Shown: positions 6,901 through 14,143, counted from the first letter of the stretch. The stretch: 32,132 bases of DNA from Candidatus Levybacteria bacterium RIFCSPLOWO2_12_FULL_39_17 (GCA_001782675.1 MFPJ01000042.1:1-32132); one strand, 5' to 3'. Made by a program: numbers and translations. Notes: generated by a model not told the origin, from the sequence alone.

Positions 6901-6925
6901 AACACTCCTCGAGGAGTGTTTTTTT
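6899..6925 (+). terminator. intrinsic terminator / attenuator before rplJ
   Basis: A perfect 12-bp stem AAAACACTCCTC / GAGGAGTGTTTT followed by a run of seven T, ending directly at the rplJ ATG. The right arm contains the rplJ SD (GAGGAG, 9 bases before ATG), so the hairpin both ends transcription and hides the ribosome site. Confidence 0.85.
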
Positions 6926-7438
6926 ATGCCGTCACAGAAGAATATACAATTGCTAGGCGAATTAAAACAGAAAGTGGATAAATCTACTGCGATGTTTTTT
7001 GTGGACTACGCTGGTCTTACACATAGGCAACTTGAGGAGGCAAGGCGGGAACTAAAAGAGGCTGATTCTGAAATCGCGATTATCAAAAATACTCTCATGA
7101 GCCTTGCGCTCAAAGAAAAGAAAGTCGATACAAAAGAAAAACTTCAAGGTCCTCATGCCACCTTATTCTCATACGGTGATCCAATTAAGACTGCAAAAGT
7201 ATTGGCTTCGTTTATTAAAAAATACGGTTTGCCAAAAATAAAATTCGGGTTTTTCGAAAATGCAATCATTGATGAAACAATAATAACAAAACTCTCAACT
7301 TTGCCTTCACGTGAAGTCATTCTCGCAAAACTTCTTGGTACACTCAATGCTCCAATCTCAAATTTCGTTTATGGACTTAATGCAAACATAGTGAAGCTTG
7401 CAATGATTTTGAAGGAAATCGACAAGAGCAAAAATTAA
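6926..7438 (+). CDS. rplJ: 50S ribosomal protein L10
   Basis: Base of the L7/L12 stalk on the large ribosomal subunit. 170 residues, standard length. The N-terminal RNA-binding domain shows the family run LGELKQKVDKSTAMFFVDYAG, then RRELKEADSEIAIIKNTLMSLAL; the C-terminal helix (ANIVKLAMILKEIDK) carries L12 dimers. Its SD lies in the right arm of the attenuator hairpin, and the L10 leader is directly upstream, so autoregulation is expected. rplL follows after a 124-base gap filled with AT-rich inverted repeats. Confidence 0.96.
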   Translation: MPSQKNIQLLGELKQKVDKSTAMFFVDYAGLTHRQLEEARRELKEADSEIAIIKNTLMSLALKEKKVDTKEKLQGPHATLFSYGDPIKTAKVLASFIKKYGLPKIKFGFFENAIIDETIITKLSTLPSREVILAKLLGTLNAPISNFVYGLNANIVKLAMILKEIDKSKN

Positions 7439-7440
7439 TT

Positions 7441-7541
7441 CAGAGTTTAGATTTCAGAGTTCAGAATTAAATTTAGAGTTTAAAATTATAAATTCTAAAC
7501 GCAGTCTGAATTATAAATTTTGAATTCTAAATTATATTGAA
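7441..7541. repeat. AT-rich imperfect inverted repeat between rplJ and rplL
   Basis: Low-complexity sequence made of short variants of GAATTTAGAGTTTAAAATT and TAAATTTTGAATTCTAAAT. The two halves are partly complementary and would fold into a long AT-rich hairpin. Similar word families occur in the 16S V6 extension and other gaps. Confidence 0.6.
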
Positions 7542-7562
7542 GGGGGGTGCAAATAAATAAAT

Positions 7563-7967
7563 ATGGCAGAGAAAAAATTAACAAAAGAACAATTAATGGA
7601 AGCAATTGAGGGAATGTCGGTTCTGGAGTTATCCGAGTTAGTCAAAGCACTTGAGGAGAAATTCGGAGTTACAGCTCAGGCACCGGTTGTCGCGTCAAAC
7701 GCGACTGGCGCAGTCGCAGATAACACGGCATCGACTGAGCCTGTCGAGGAACAAACAGTATTTAATGTTTGGATTCAAGATGCTGGCGCAAATAAACTTT
7801 CAGTTATTAAGACTTTAAGAGAATTAGTTCCGACTTTAGGCCTTAAGGAAGCAAAAGATTTAGTTGACGGAGCGCCAAAAGAGGTAATGACGGCAGTCAA
7901 CAAAAAGACAAGCGAAGAGGCAAAACAAAAACTCACGGCCGCAGGGGCCGCGGTTGAATTGAAATAA
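7563..7967 (+). CDS. rplL: 50S ribosomal protein L7/L12
   Basis: Stalk protein that recruits translation GTPases. 134 residues: N-terminal dimerisation helices (about 5-36, [20 protein letters not shown]), a flexible hinge (about 40-64, rich in Ala/Thr/Val and longer than usual), and the C-terminal globular domain with [20 protein letters not shown] and [10 protein letters not shown]. Family length is normally 120-128, so the extra residues are in the hinge. An SD-like GAAGGGGGG sits about 15 bases before the ATG. Cotranscribed with rplJ when the attenuator is read through. Confidence 0.96.
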   Translation: MAEKKLTKEQLMEAIEGMSVLELSELVKALEEKFGVTAQAPVVASNATGAVADNTASTEPVEEQTVFNVWIQDAGANKLSVIKTLRELVPTLGLKEAKDLVDGAPKEVMTAVNKKTSEEAKQKLTAAGAAVELK

Positions 7968-7990
7968 TTAGAATTTTTGCTTTTTGATAT

Positions 7991-8019
7991 TTGATATTTG
8001 ATATCGAAATTGGTACAAT
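7991..8019 (+). promoter_or_regulatory. promoter of rpmB
   Basis: TTGATA, 17-base spacer, TACAAT, then 8 bases to ATG 8028. The -35 belongs to a small run of TTGATAT repeats (7984-8003). Confidence 0.6.
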
Positions 8020-8027
8020 TTCGGAGT

Positions 8028-8309
8028 ATGGCTTTTAAATGTGATAATTGTGGAAAATCGCGCTCGATGGGGCACAGAGTTTCCCATGCAAAAAATAGAA
8101 CAAATCATGCTTTCAAACCAAATATTCAAAGAAAGAGAATAATGGTAGACGGCAAATCTATCCGTGGCAAACTCTGCGCTAATTGTATTAAAACTTTAAG
8201 AAAAGTCAGGAAAGTCCGCCTCGGATCGACCGAGTCGAGACGGGTGAAAGCCGCGAAAGAATCGAATGTCCTTCAGGATAGCCATTTGCAAAGTCCGCAA
8301 ATCGCATAA
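8028..8309 (+). CDS. rpmB: 50S ribosomal protein L28
   Basis: Large-subunit protein near the exit-tRNA region. From ATG 8028 the product is 93 residues: MAFKCDNCGKSRSMGHRVSH, with two CxxC pairs (CDNC and CANC) as in zinc-binding L28. The ORF-track start at 7998 adds ten residues lying across the promoter and is rejected. The conserved part ends near NCIKTLRKVRKV (about residue 65); the remaining tail (LGSTESRRVKAAKESNVLQD...) is not typical of L28 and overlaps the 3' end of fmt on the other strand. The tail may be a read-on into a repeat-derived sequence. Confidence 0.92.
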   Translation: MAFKCDNCGKSRSMGHRVSHAKNRTNHAFKPNIQRKRIMVDGKSIRGKLCANCIKTLRKVRKVRLGSTESRRVKAAKESNVLQDSHLQSPQIA

Positions 8310-9072
8310 TTTTCTTGCCCTCGACCTGAATTTTTTCTTCCGGCAGAAGTTTTATAATTTTTTCTTTACCATTTAATTTTGCACGAAACCAGACCGTAGG
8401 CCAAGGGTAATATGCCCGGATCATGCGAGCGAGTTTGGGAGGTTGGGGCGGTTTGGTTAAATCGATCAAACCCGATTCGCGAGTTAGTCTTTCGGTAAAA
8501 GTTGCTTTTGAATGGTTTTGTTCAACCGGTTTTAATTCGCCAGATATATACTTTGGAAGGACTTGAGAAAGTAACACAGCTCCCTTTTGAAACAACCGCC
8601 GATAAAGTGTTTCCGATGTGTCGTTTAGTTTAATTATTTCTTCGATCTGTGCCAACATTAGTCCGTGGTCAACTTCTTCATCCAGCTTGATAATAGAGAC
8701 TCCGGTTGTCGGATCGCCATTTAAAATTGCCGCTTGTCCGGGACTTGCGCCACGATATTTTGGCAAGAGAGAAGGGTGGATATTGATTATTCCGAGAGGG
8801 AAAATGTCTAACACGCTCTTTGGAACAATAGTTCCAAAATATGCTAAAACCGCAATTTTCGCACCAAATTTCTTTATTTTTTCAAGAGTTTCTCGATCAA
8901 ATTCTTTGATCGAAATATAGTTTATGTCCTTATTTTCTAGATATAAAATTAAATCGCCGTTCTGACCTGTTTCGGTTGTTACAACGAATCTTAAATCAAA
9001 ATCTTTGTTTAAAGCTTCGATAATCGGCGCAACATACGGCCCGGCACCAAAAAAAACAACTTTTTCCCTCAT
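8206..9072 (-). CDS. fmt: methionyl-tRNA formyltransferase
   Basis: Formylates initiator Met-tRNA with 10-formyl-THF. 288 residues, against about 310 in most bacteria. The N-terminal Rossmann domain is intact: VVFFGAGPYVAPIIEAL, then INIHPSLLPKYRGASPGQAAILNGD with the catalytic Asn-His and the HPSLLPxYRG motif, and Asp in TTGVSIIKLDEEVDHG. The C-terminal tRNA-binding domain is shortened: after RAYYPWPTVWF it jumps to KKIMRFADFANGYPEG, missing roughly the middle of the OB fold. The last 15 residues (RLSPVSTRSIRGGLS) look repeat-derived. ATG overlaps the def stop by 4 bases (ATGA), so def and fmt are translationally coupled. It overlaps rpmB tail to tail by 104 bases. Confidence 0.92.
   Translation of the reverse strand: MREKVVFFGAGPYVAPIIEALNKDFDLRFVVTTETGQNGDLILYLENKDINYISIKEFDRETLEKIKKFGAKIAVLAYFGTIVPKSVLDIFPLGIINIHPSLLPKYRGASPGQAAILNGDPTTGVSIIKLDEEVDHGLMLAQIEEIIKLNDTSETLYRRLFQKGAVLLSQVLPKYISGELKPVEQNHSKATFTERLTRESGLIDLTKPPQPPKLARMIRAYYPWPTVWFRAKLNGKEKIIKLLPEEKIQVEGKKIMRFADFANGYPEGHSILSRLSPVSTRSIRGGLS
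8220..8234. repeat. palindrome in rpmB/fmt overlap
   Basis: CTCGGATCGACCGAG: 5-bp stem with 5-base loop, inside the region where rpmB and fmt tails overlap in opposite directions. Confidence 0.45.
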
Positions 9073-9677
9073 ATTTCTATTTCTTCGAATTCGTCTTCGC
9101 CCTTTTCATTTTTATAAGAACGGTAAAGTTGTTCGCCTTGTTCTATCACGTGTTTTGTGAATAGGATTCCGTCTAAATGGTCAAGTTCATGTTGAATTAC
9201 TATTGCGGAGAATCCCCTGAAATCTTTCACATGCTCTTTTCCGTTTTCATCCCGATAGCTAATTTTTATCACTTTTTTTCTACAAACATTCCCCCAAATA
9301 TTGGGGATAGACAGACATCCTTCAAGCAATTTTTTTTTCGAGTTTTTTTGGCCAGAGGACAATCGTCCTTTGGACGAGGCTTTCATATACTCAATTTTTT
9401 CTGAGTTTGAAAAAGCAGGAACTGCCATGCCTTGCGCCTCAATGATTTCAGGATTTACAAAAACCAAACCCCTCTTTTTCTCATCGGGTTTTGCCAAAAA
9501 AATTCTTTTTGAAACTCCAACCTGAGGAGCAGCAAGCCCCACGCCTTTGGGGTCAACTGTGGCATCTAAAGCCTCTGACATTTCGGCAATAACTTCCTTA
9601 AGTTTTTTATCAAACTTTAATACGGGTTCGGACTTTTTGAGAAGAATAGGACTTGGTGTGACAATGATTTTCAGCAT
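9069..9677 (-). CDS. def: peptide deformylase
   Basis: Metalloenzyme that removes the formyl group from new polypeptides. 202 residues with all three motifs: GVGLAAPQVG (motif 1), EGCLS (motif 2, metal Cys) and QHELDHLDG (motif 3, HExxH metal ligands). It is longer than usual because about 30 extra residues (from SEKIEYMKASSKGRLSSGQ to KNSKKKL) precede EGCLS; part of the extra DNA is a clear hairpin. The insertion lies in a surface loop of the known fold, so activity may survive. First gene of def-fmt, with its own promoter; start ATG 9677 follows the -10 by 9 bases. Confidence 0.95.
   Translation of the reverse strand: MLKIIVTPSPILLKKSEPVLKFDKKLKEVIAEMSEALDATVDPKGVGLAAPQVGVSKRIFLAKPDEKKRGLVFVNPEIIEAQGMAVPAFSNSEKIEYMKASSKGRLSSGQKNSKKKLLEGCLSIPNIWGNVCRKKVIKISYRDENGKEHVKDFRGFSAIVIQHELDHLDGILFTKHVIEQGEQLYRSYKNEKGEDEFEEIEI
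9352..9373. repeat. palindromic element inserted in def
   Basis: CCAGAGGAC, loop AATC, GTCCTTTGG: a 9-bp stem with a single mismatch. It encodes part of the SSKGRLSSGQ insertion. Confidence 0.6.
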
Positions 9678-9686
9678 AATGCTTGA

Positions 9687-9715
9687 ATTATAAAGAAGAA
9701 CGGATTTTTCTTCAA
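9687..9715 (-). promoter_or_regulatory. promoter of def-fmt
   Basis: Minus strand: TTGAAG (9715-9710), 17-base spacer, TATAAT (9692-9687), 9 bases to ATG 9677. Confidence 0.65.
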
Positions 9716-9719
9716 GGAT

Positions 9720-11978
9720 TTATTCAAGAGTTTTTAAAAGTTGCTTGGCAGCGTCGTTGTCGGAATTTATGTTTGTTAATATAAAATTGAGATTTTCTTT
9801 TGCAAGTTTGCGCAAGACCGCCGCGTTTCCCGGGTCTTCCCGGGCAAGCTGTGAATAGAAAAGCCCCAGAGCATAGTAAGCATCAACATAGTTGTTTTTC
9901 ATTTTTTTTGCTTGATTCAATAGTTCTATGGTTTTAGCGGTTTCTCCCTTCTGATTGTAAAAAAGGGCCATATTATAAATAATTTTTGGATCGGTTGGCG
10001 CAAGCACTTGCGCTTTTTTAATTGAATCAAGAGCCGAATCTAAATAGGAAGGATCTAGTTGGGAGAGAGCAAATAAAACCCTTGTCCTTGTTTTGTAAAA
10101 TACAACATTTCCCCGATGACGGGAGACTACCTCATCGCTTAATGATTTTGCTTGATTTGCAAATTTGGCTGCCTCCGAACCCTGATTCTGCTGACTTAAT
10201 AAAACCGCGAGAGTAGCCATATTTATTGACAATTCGTCTTTATATAAATCTTCAGAGGGAAGCATTTTAACGGCTTCGGATAAAGGCGTAAAAGCTTGGG
10301 TAAATTCTCCTGCCTTATTGAGATTGTATCCCAGGGCATATTTTTTATCCGCGAGCCAGAAGTTAAGAAGGTAAAATTCATAAAAAAGGGCAACTGCCGC
10401 AACTATAAATATTCCCGCCATCTTAAAAATATTAATTTCCTGCTCGCGACTTTTCTCCTTTTTATTCGGATATGTAAAGGATTTTGATAAGGCCTCACGA
10501 TTCGTGAGTTCAAAGAAGAATAGGGGAAGGAAAAAAAGAAAAAGATTAAGGATCACAACCGAAAATCCAAAAAAGCTTGAAACAAGAATCGCTGTAAAAC
10601 TTCCTAAAATTGCAATCGAAATGGGAGAGAAAGCAGAATGTTTATGGCGCGATAGGGTTTTTAAGCAGTAGTAATAGAAAAAAGCGATCAGAAAAAGATA
10701 CGAGCCAAGCCCGAAAGCGCCGGTTGTTGCAAGATAATTTAAGTATTCGTTATGTGCTTTGTTGTATAGATAATCCCACTCGGAAGTTAAATTATGCTCA
10801 ATTGGCTTGACTTTATAGTACGCAAAGGCAAAAGTCTCGACTCCCGTCCCAAAAAGCGGATTTCTGCTAAATAATTCAAGGGCTCCGCGCCAGACAATAA
10901 GCCTTATTTTGCTTGATTCTGTTCCTCCCGTCTCTGCCTGTTTTGCAGGACTTTGCTTGCTTTTTTCTTTTGTTTCTCGTAAAGCTTCTTGTGGCTTTTT
11001 TGTCAAAGCAGTCATTAAACCTTGCGCAGTTGTGTATTTATTAAGAGTTGGAATTGGACTACCTATTAAAAATGTTGTTATGGCAAAAAGCAAAGTTGCC
11101 GCCAAAACATACCTTAAAAATTTATCCCTAATTAATCCGGCCGCGCTATATTTTCTAAATTTAAAGAAGAAAAGAAGCAAAAAAGAAACAAGAATTCCCA
11201 AAGCCAGACCCAGGAAGCTTGATTGAGATCGGGTATAAAGGAGGGCAAGGTAATATAAAAATAAAAGCCCCAAGAATAGCGCGGGGATCATGTAGGCCTT
11301 TTTAATATCTTTTATATTTATATTTGATTCCGGCAGATTCGATAGCCCGAATCCGATTCCGATAGGAATTAGTACCGCAAGAAATGTTCCCAACCAATTT
11401 GGCTGTCCTAAAGTAGAAAAGATTCTTATCGTGGGCTTGAATGATTCACCCCAGCATGAAACATCCAAAGTTCCGCGAAAAAGAAAACAAGTGGGATCAT
11501 AGCCAAAATGCGAAGGGAGTCCCCATAAGGTAACAATCAGGCCTGATATTAGAGAGACAAAGAGAATTTTGTAGCTAACTGGTGCTTTTGAATCGCTTTT
11601 CGTGAGATTGGTTGCAAAAGCATAGTATAAAAATATATACGCAATCATTGAAAAGAGGCCGCCGTTGAATCTTGAATAATAACCCCAGAGGGAAACATGC
11701 GGCTCAATTGATACAATAGTTGAGATTATTTGAGAAGCAAGAAATAGGGCAATTGGAATATCAAGAGGAGTTCTTCTTATTTCGATTTGTCCGCTTATGA
11801 TCATTTTTGAAGCCCACAGAAAAAAAATTAAAATCGAAATCCCAAAAACAAACCACATTTTATTGAATTCAAATAACTCGTATGTGGCGGGAAACATTAC
11901 AAGAGGTACAAAAAAGAAGAGGGCATAAAAACTCCACTTGATGAGCGAGTCAATTCGGGAAATCCAATCCGATCTCAT
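9720..11978 (-). CDS. O-antigen ligase-like membrane protein with TPR C-terminus
   Basis: 752 residues from ATG 11978. About 12-13 membrane helices in the first two thirds, with a large outside loop holding the Wzy_C/O-antigen ligase signature: an Arg-rich WRGALELFSRNPLFGTG stretch followed by KAHNEYLNYLATTGAFGLG. The last ~200 residues are TPR-like helical repeats (for example DPKIIYNMALFYNQKGETAKT). Relatives transfer polysaccharides to lipids or link glycans to proteins at the outer face of the membrane; substrate cannot be told. The ORF-track start (TTG 12020) lies on the -35 box of the promoter, so ATG 11978 (MRSDWISRID) is chosen. An insertion-like SPAKQAETGGTESS segment in the loop covers a CCTGCAAAACAGG hairpin. 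Confidence 0.82.
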   Translation of the reverse strand: MRSDWISRIDSLIKWSFYALFFFVPLVMFPATYELFEFNKMWFVFGISILIFFLWASKMIISGQIEIRRTPLDIPIALFLASQIISTIVSIEPHVSLWGYYSRFNGGLFSMIAYIFLYYAFATNLTKSDSKAPVSYKILFVSLISGLIVTLWGLPSHFGYDPTCFLFRGTLDVSCWGESFKPTIRIFSTLGQPNWLGTFLAVLIPIGIGFGLSNLPESNINIKDIKKAYMIPALFLGLLFLYYLALLYTRSQSSFLGLALGILVSFLLLFFFKFRKYSAAGLIRDKFLRYVLAATLLFAITTFLIGSPIPTLNKYTTAQGLMTALTKKPQEALRETKEKSKQSPAKQAETGGTESSKIRLIVWRGALELFSRNPLFGTGVETFAFAYYKVKPIEHNLTSEWDYLYNKAHNEYLNYLATTGAFGLGSYLFLIAFFYYYCLKTLSRHKHSAFSPISIAILGSFTAILVSSFFGFSVVILNLFLFFLPLFFFELTNREALSKSFTYPNKKEKSREQEINIFKMAGIFIVAAVALFYEFYLLNFWLADKKYALGYNLNKAGEFTQAFTPLSEAVKMLPSEDLYKDELSINMATLAVLLSQQNQGSEAAKFANQAKSLSDEVVSRHRGNVVFYKTRTRVLFALSQLDPSYLDSALDSIKKAQVLAPTDPKIIYNMALFYNQKGETAKTIELLNQAKKMKNNYVDAYYALGLFYSQLAREDPGNAAVLRKLAKENLNFILTNINSDNDAAKQLLKTLE

Positions 11979-11991
11979 GACAACAAATTCG

Positions 11992-12020
11992 AGTTTAACA
12001 CAAAGCAAAATTACGAACAA
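11992..12020 (-). promoter_or_regulatory. promoter of O-antigen ligase-like gene
   Basis: Minus strand: TTGTTC (12020-12015), 17-base spacer, TAAACT (11997-11992), 13 bases to ATG 11978. Confidence 0.4.
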
Positions 12021-12040
12021 GATGCTTTATCCAAAAGTGG

Positions 12041-12068
12041 CAACTTTTCCGCAGCCGCGTAATTTTTG
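12041..12068. repeat. decayed copy of the post-dprA palindrome
   Basis: CAACTTTTCCGCAGCCGCG then TAATTTTTG; matches the 28-bp palindrome at 6310-6337 at about 23 of 28 positions, with the right arm degraded. Confidence 0.55.
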
Positions 12069-12091
12069 ACCAAATGTTATAGTTTGTCATA

Positions 12092-12122
12092 TTGACAGAT
12101 CATGAAAAACCAGCGCTATACT
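12092..12122 (+). promoter_or_regulatory. promoter of small coiled-coil gene
   Basis: TTGACA (12092-12097), 19-base spacer, TATACT (12117-12122), 9 bases to ATG 12132. It covers the ORF-track start at 12102. Confidence 0.5.
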
Positions 12123-12131
12123 AATTCCCCT

Positions 12132-12404
12132 ATGAAAAACCAAAAGATAGAAAATGATATTGATGCAAAATGGGAAAGAACAATGAGGTATTTAAATCTG
12201 ATGTTCGCGCAGTGGGATATAAGGGATAAGATCAAACACGAATTTCCCGAAAAATATTTTGAATCTGAGAAGTCTTTATGTCAAATATTAATAGATAGAG
12301 ATATCATTGAATGCGATCATTCAAAAGCAATCCGTAGATTGAGGGAAAGAATTTATGATCTTGAAAAAAGAATCACCCGCCTCGAATCCCCAACCAATCC
12401 CTAG
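12132..12404 (+). CDS. hypothetical small coiled-coil protein, 90 residues
   Basis: A charged, soluble protein with no signal or membrane segment. The C-terminal third (HSKAIRRLRERIYDLEKRIT) is a good coiled coil; the N-terminal part is helical with several aromatic residues (MRYLNLMFAQWD). The start was moved from 12102 to 12132 because the -10 box of a promoter lies between the two ATGs; the word ATGAAAAACCA occurs at both, so one may be a duplication. It lies 54 bases before mreB but mreB has its own promoter. No family recognised. Confidence 0.55.
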   Translation: MKNQKIENDIDAKWERTMRYLNLMFAQWDIRDKIKHEFPEKYFESEKSLCQILIDRDIIECDHSKAIRRLRERIYDLEKRITRLESPTNP

Positions 12405-12421
12405 ACTGCTGTATTTTTGCA

Positions 12422-12450
12422 TTGATTTATTCTAGGGATTAAGCTATATT
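12422..12450 (+). promoter_or_regulatory. promoter of mreB
   Basis: TTGATT, 17-base spacer, TATATT, 8 bases to ATG 12459. Confidence 0.6.
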
Positions 12451-12458
12451 CTTATAAT

Positions 12459-13661
12459 ATGTTCGACAGCTTATTTAGTTTATTCTCGCATGATCTTGGT
12501 ATAGATCTTGGGACTGCAAATATTTTGGTGCATGTTAGAGGTAAAGGTATTGCGATCAGGGAGCCCTCAATTGTTGCCCGTCATAATAAAACAAAAAAAA
12601 TTATAGCAGTTGGAGCCGAGGCGAAAAAAATGTTAGGTAAAACTCCCGGGACAATTTCTGCGATTAAACCTCTTGAACATGGGGTGATTTCTGATTTTGA
12701 CGCGGCTTCTTACATGCTTCAGTATTACATAAAAAAGGTGCATGAGGTGGGAACTCCTTTTTACCAATTGGCGCGCCCGCGGGTCGCGGTTGGAATACCA
12801 TCCGGGGTAACGGAGGTAGAGCGGCGTGCTGTTTGGGAAGCGGCGCTTCAAGCGGGCGCGCGGGAATGCTATTTGATTGAAGAACCAATGGCTGCTGCGG
12901 TTGGAGCAGGAGTTTCTGTTTTTGAACCTACGGGAATTATGCTTGTTGATATTGGAGGCGGAACCACTGAGATCGCGGTAATTTCTCTTGGCGGGATAGT
13001 CGTAAACCGATCATTAAAAATTGCGGGGAACGAGATGGATCAGGCTATTATTAATTACATCCGTTTAAGGCACGGCCTTTTAATTGGCGAGAAGACAGCG
13101 GAAGAGGTGAAGATAAAAATAGGAAGCGCATATAAACAAAATAAAAAATCAACCCTTCGGCTTCGCTCAGGGCGAGAAATAAAAAATCAACCCCGATTAG
13201 ATCGGGGTCAAAAATTGGAAGAATCAGAGGTAAAAAACGAAGAAAAACAAATGAAAAAAAATGACATGGAGGACGTGGCTATCGATGAAGGTTTGGGGAA
13301 GGAGAGGATTGCAATAATAAGGGGTAGGGATATAGAAACAGGTTTGCCCAAGAGCCTGCGTATGAACGAAATTGAAATAAGAGAGGCAATCGGACCAATA
13401 ATTTCTCAGATTATTGATTCTGTTATGGAGGTACTCGAAGAGACTCCACCGGAATTGACCGGCGACATATTAGAACATGGAATTATGGTGACGGGCGGAG
13501 GGTCTCTTATTCCGGGAATTGATGAGCTTATAACTGAGAGATCAAGGATCCCGGTGATATTGGTTGAGGATCCGCTTACCACGGTGGTGCGGGGAACTGC
13601 CAGGCTTCTTGAAGAACCCAACCTTCTTAATCAAGTCAAGGTCACTGGCGGCCTGAGATAA
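12459..13661 (+). CDS. mreB: rod shape-determining protein MreB with internal insertion
   Basis: Bacterial actin that guides side-wall synthesis from the cytosolic face of the membrane. Actin-fold motifs are present: GIDLGTANILVHVRGKGI (phosphate 1), LVDIGGGTTEIAVISLGG (phosphate 2), MVTGGGSLIPGIDELI (adenosine). 400 residues against about 330-350 in the family. The excess is one block of roughly 55 residues (about 228-283) between KIKIGSAY and IRGRDIETGLPK, a place where most MreB proteins have a handful of residues. The block is rich in Lys, Glu and Asn and its DNA holds two palindromes and a direct repeat of AATAAAAAATCAACCC. The reading frame is kept. mreC, mreD and mrdA are at the other end of the window. 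Confidence 0.95.
   Translation: MFDSLFSLFSHDLGIDLGTANILVHVRGKGIAIREPSIVARHNKTKKIIAVGAEAKKMLGKTPGTISAIKPLEHGVISDFDAASYMLQYYIKKVHEVGTPFYQLARPRVAVGIPSGVTEVERRAVWEAALQAGARECYLIEEPMAAAVGAGVSVFEPTGIMLVDIGGGTTEIAVISLGGIVVNRSLKIAGNEMDQAIINYIRLRHGLLIGEKTAEEVKIKIGSAYKQNKKSTLRLRSGREIKNQPRLDRGQKLEESEVKNEEKQMKKNDMEDVAIDEGLGKERIAIIRGRDIETGLPKSLRMNEIEIREAIGPIISQIIDSVMEVLEETPPELTGDILEHGIMVTGGGSLIPGIDELITERSRIPVILVEDPLTTVVRGTARLLEEPNLLNQVKVTGGLR
13140..13207. repeat. palindromic/duplicated element inside mreB
   Basis: Two copies of AATAAAAAATCAACCC (13140-13155, 13179-13194) flank CCCTTCGGCTTCGCTCAGGG; the second copy leads into CCCCGAT-TAG-ATCGGGG, a perfect 7-bp stem. Translated as STLRLRSGREIKNQPRLDRG. 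Confidence 0.7.
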
Positions 13662-13736
13662 TTTTCTTCGAATCCCATTCCATTCAAAGCATAACATAAA
13701 TAGCATAGCAAAATTAGTCTTTCGCTTCTAGCGGGG

Positions 13737-13959
13737 GGGTCTTAGATAATGAGAGTGGGTAAAAAATAACGGCAGAAATTATTTATAGTTTGAGCCTAGC
13801 TCGATTACGGTTTAGCTTTAAAAGTAATTTTAAGAAACAAATATCGTCTGAGGCTAAACAAGTACTAATAATTTGTCCAGATGGACTTTAATTCATCGAT
13901 TATATTGATTCAACAATCCAAACATCTAAATTCTACCCACTGTTATTATCGTAGAGCCC
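13737..13959. ncRNA. candidate structured RNA upstream of the 16S promoter
   Basis: The 520-base gap after mreB has no credible ORF. It holds a long imperfect stem: 13737-13761 (from GGGTCTTAGATAATG to GTGGGTA) pairs with 13934-13959 (TACCCACTG to TAGAGCCC) at about 22 of 25 positions. Inside, AAATTATT and GTTTGAGCCT pair with AATAATTT and AGGCTAAAC, giving a second co-axial stem with a terminal domain. The result is a rod about 223 bases long with a large one-sided bubble. This shape resembles 6S RNA, but I saw no diagnostic sequence for 6S, RNase P, SRP or tmRNA. Strand is undetermined because an inverted repeat folds on either strand. Confidence 0.4.
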
Positions 13960-13967
13960 TAGCGGGG

Positions 13968-13996
13968 TTGACAATAGGCCTTATATACATTATTAT
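13968..13996 (+). promoter_or_regulatory. 16S rRNA promoter
   Basis: Perfect TTGACA, 17-base AT-rich spacer, TATTAT. Predicted start near 14003 gives a leader of about 177 bases. In the leader GATTTGGAAGAT (14006-14017) can pair with ATCTCCCAAATC (14103-14114). Confidence 0.75.
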
Positions 13997-14131
13997 ATAG
14001 ATGTTGATTTGGAAGATCGCCTTAATTTGGTTATTACATCAATGATTTGTTCGTAAACACATTTTAACTTCGAAACTTAAGACAAGACAAGCTTTGCCTT
14101 GCATCTCCCAAATCGGCTTGAAATTTGAATT

Positions 14132-14143
14132 TGCTCCTTGACA
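14132..14143 (+). promoter_or_regulatory. boxA antitermination site of rRNA leader
   Basis: TGCTCCTTGACA closely matches the boxA of rRNA leaders (E. coli TGCTCTTTAACA), where NusB-S10 binds to prevent early termination. It lies just before the processing stem. Confidence 0.65.

Noticed and set aside
10909-10990. Palindromic insertion in the O-antigen ligase-like gene (SPAKQAETGGTESS)
   Set aside because: A CCTGCAAAACAGG hairpin is present, but this loop varies in length in the family, so an insertion cannot be argued.
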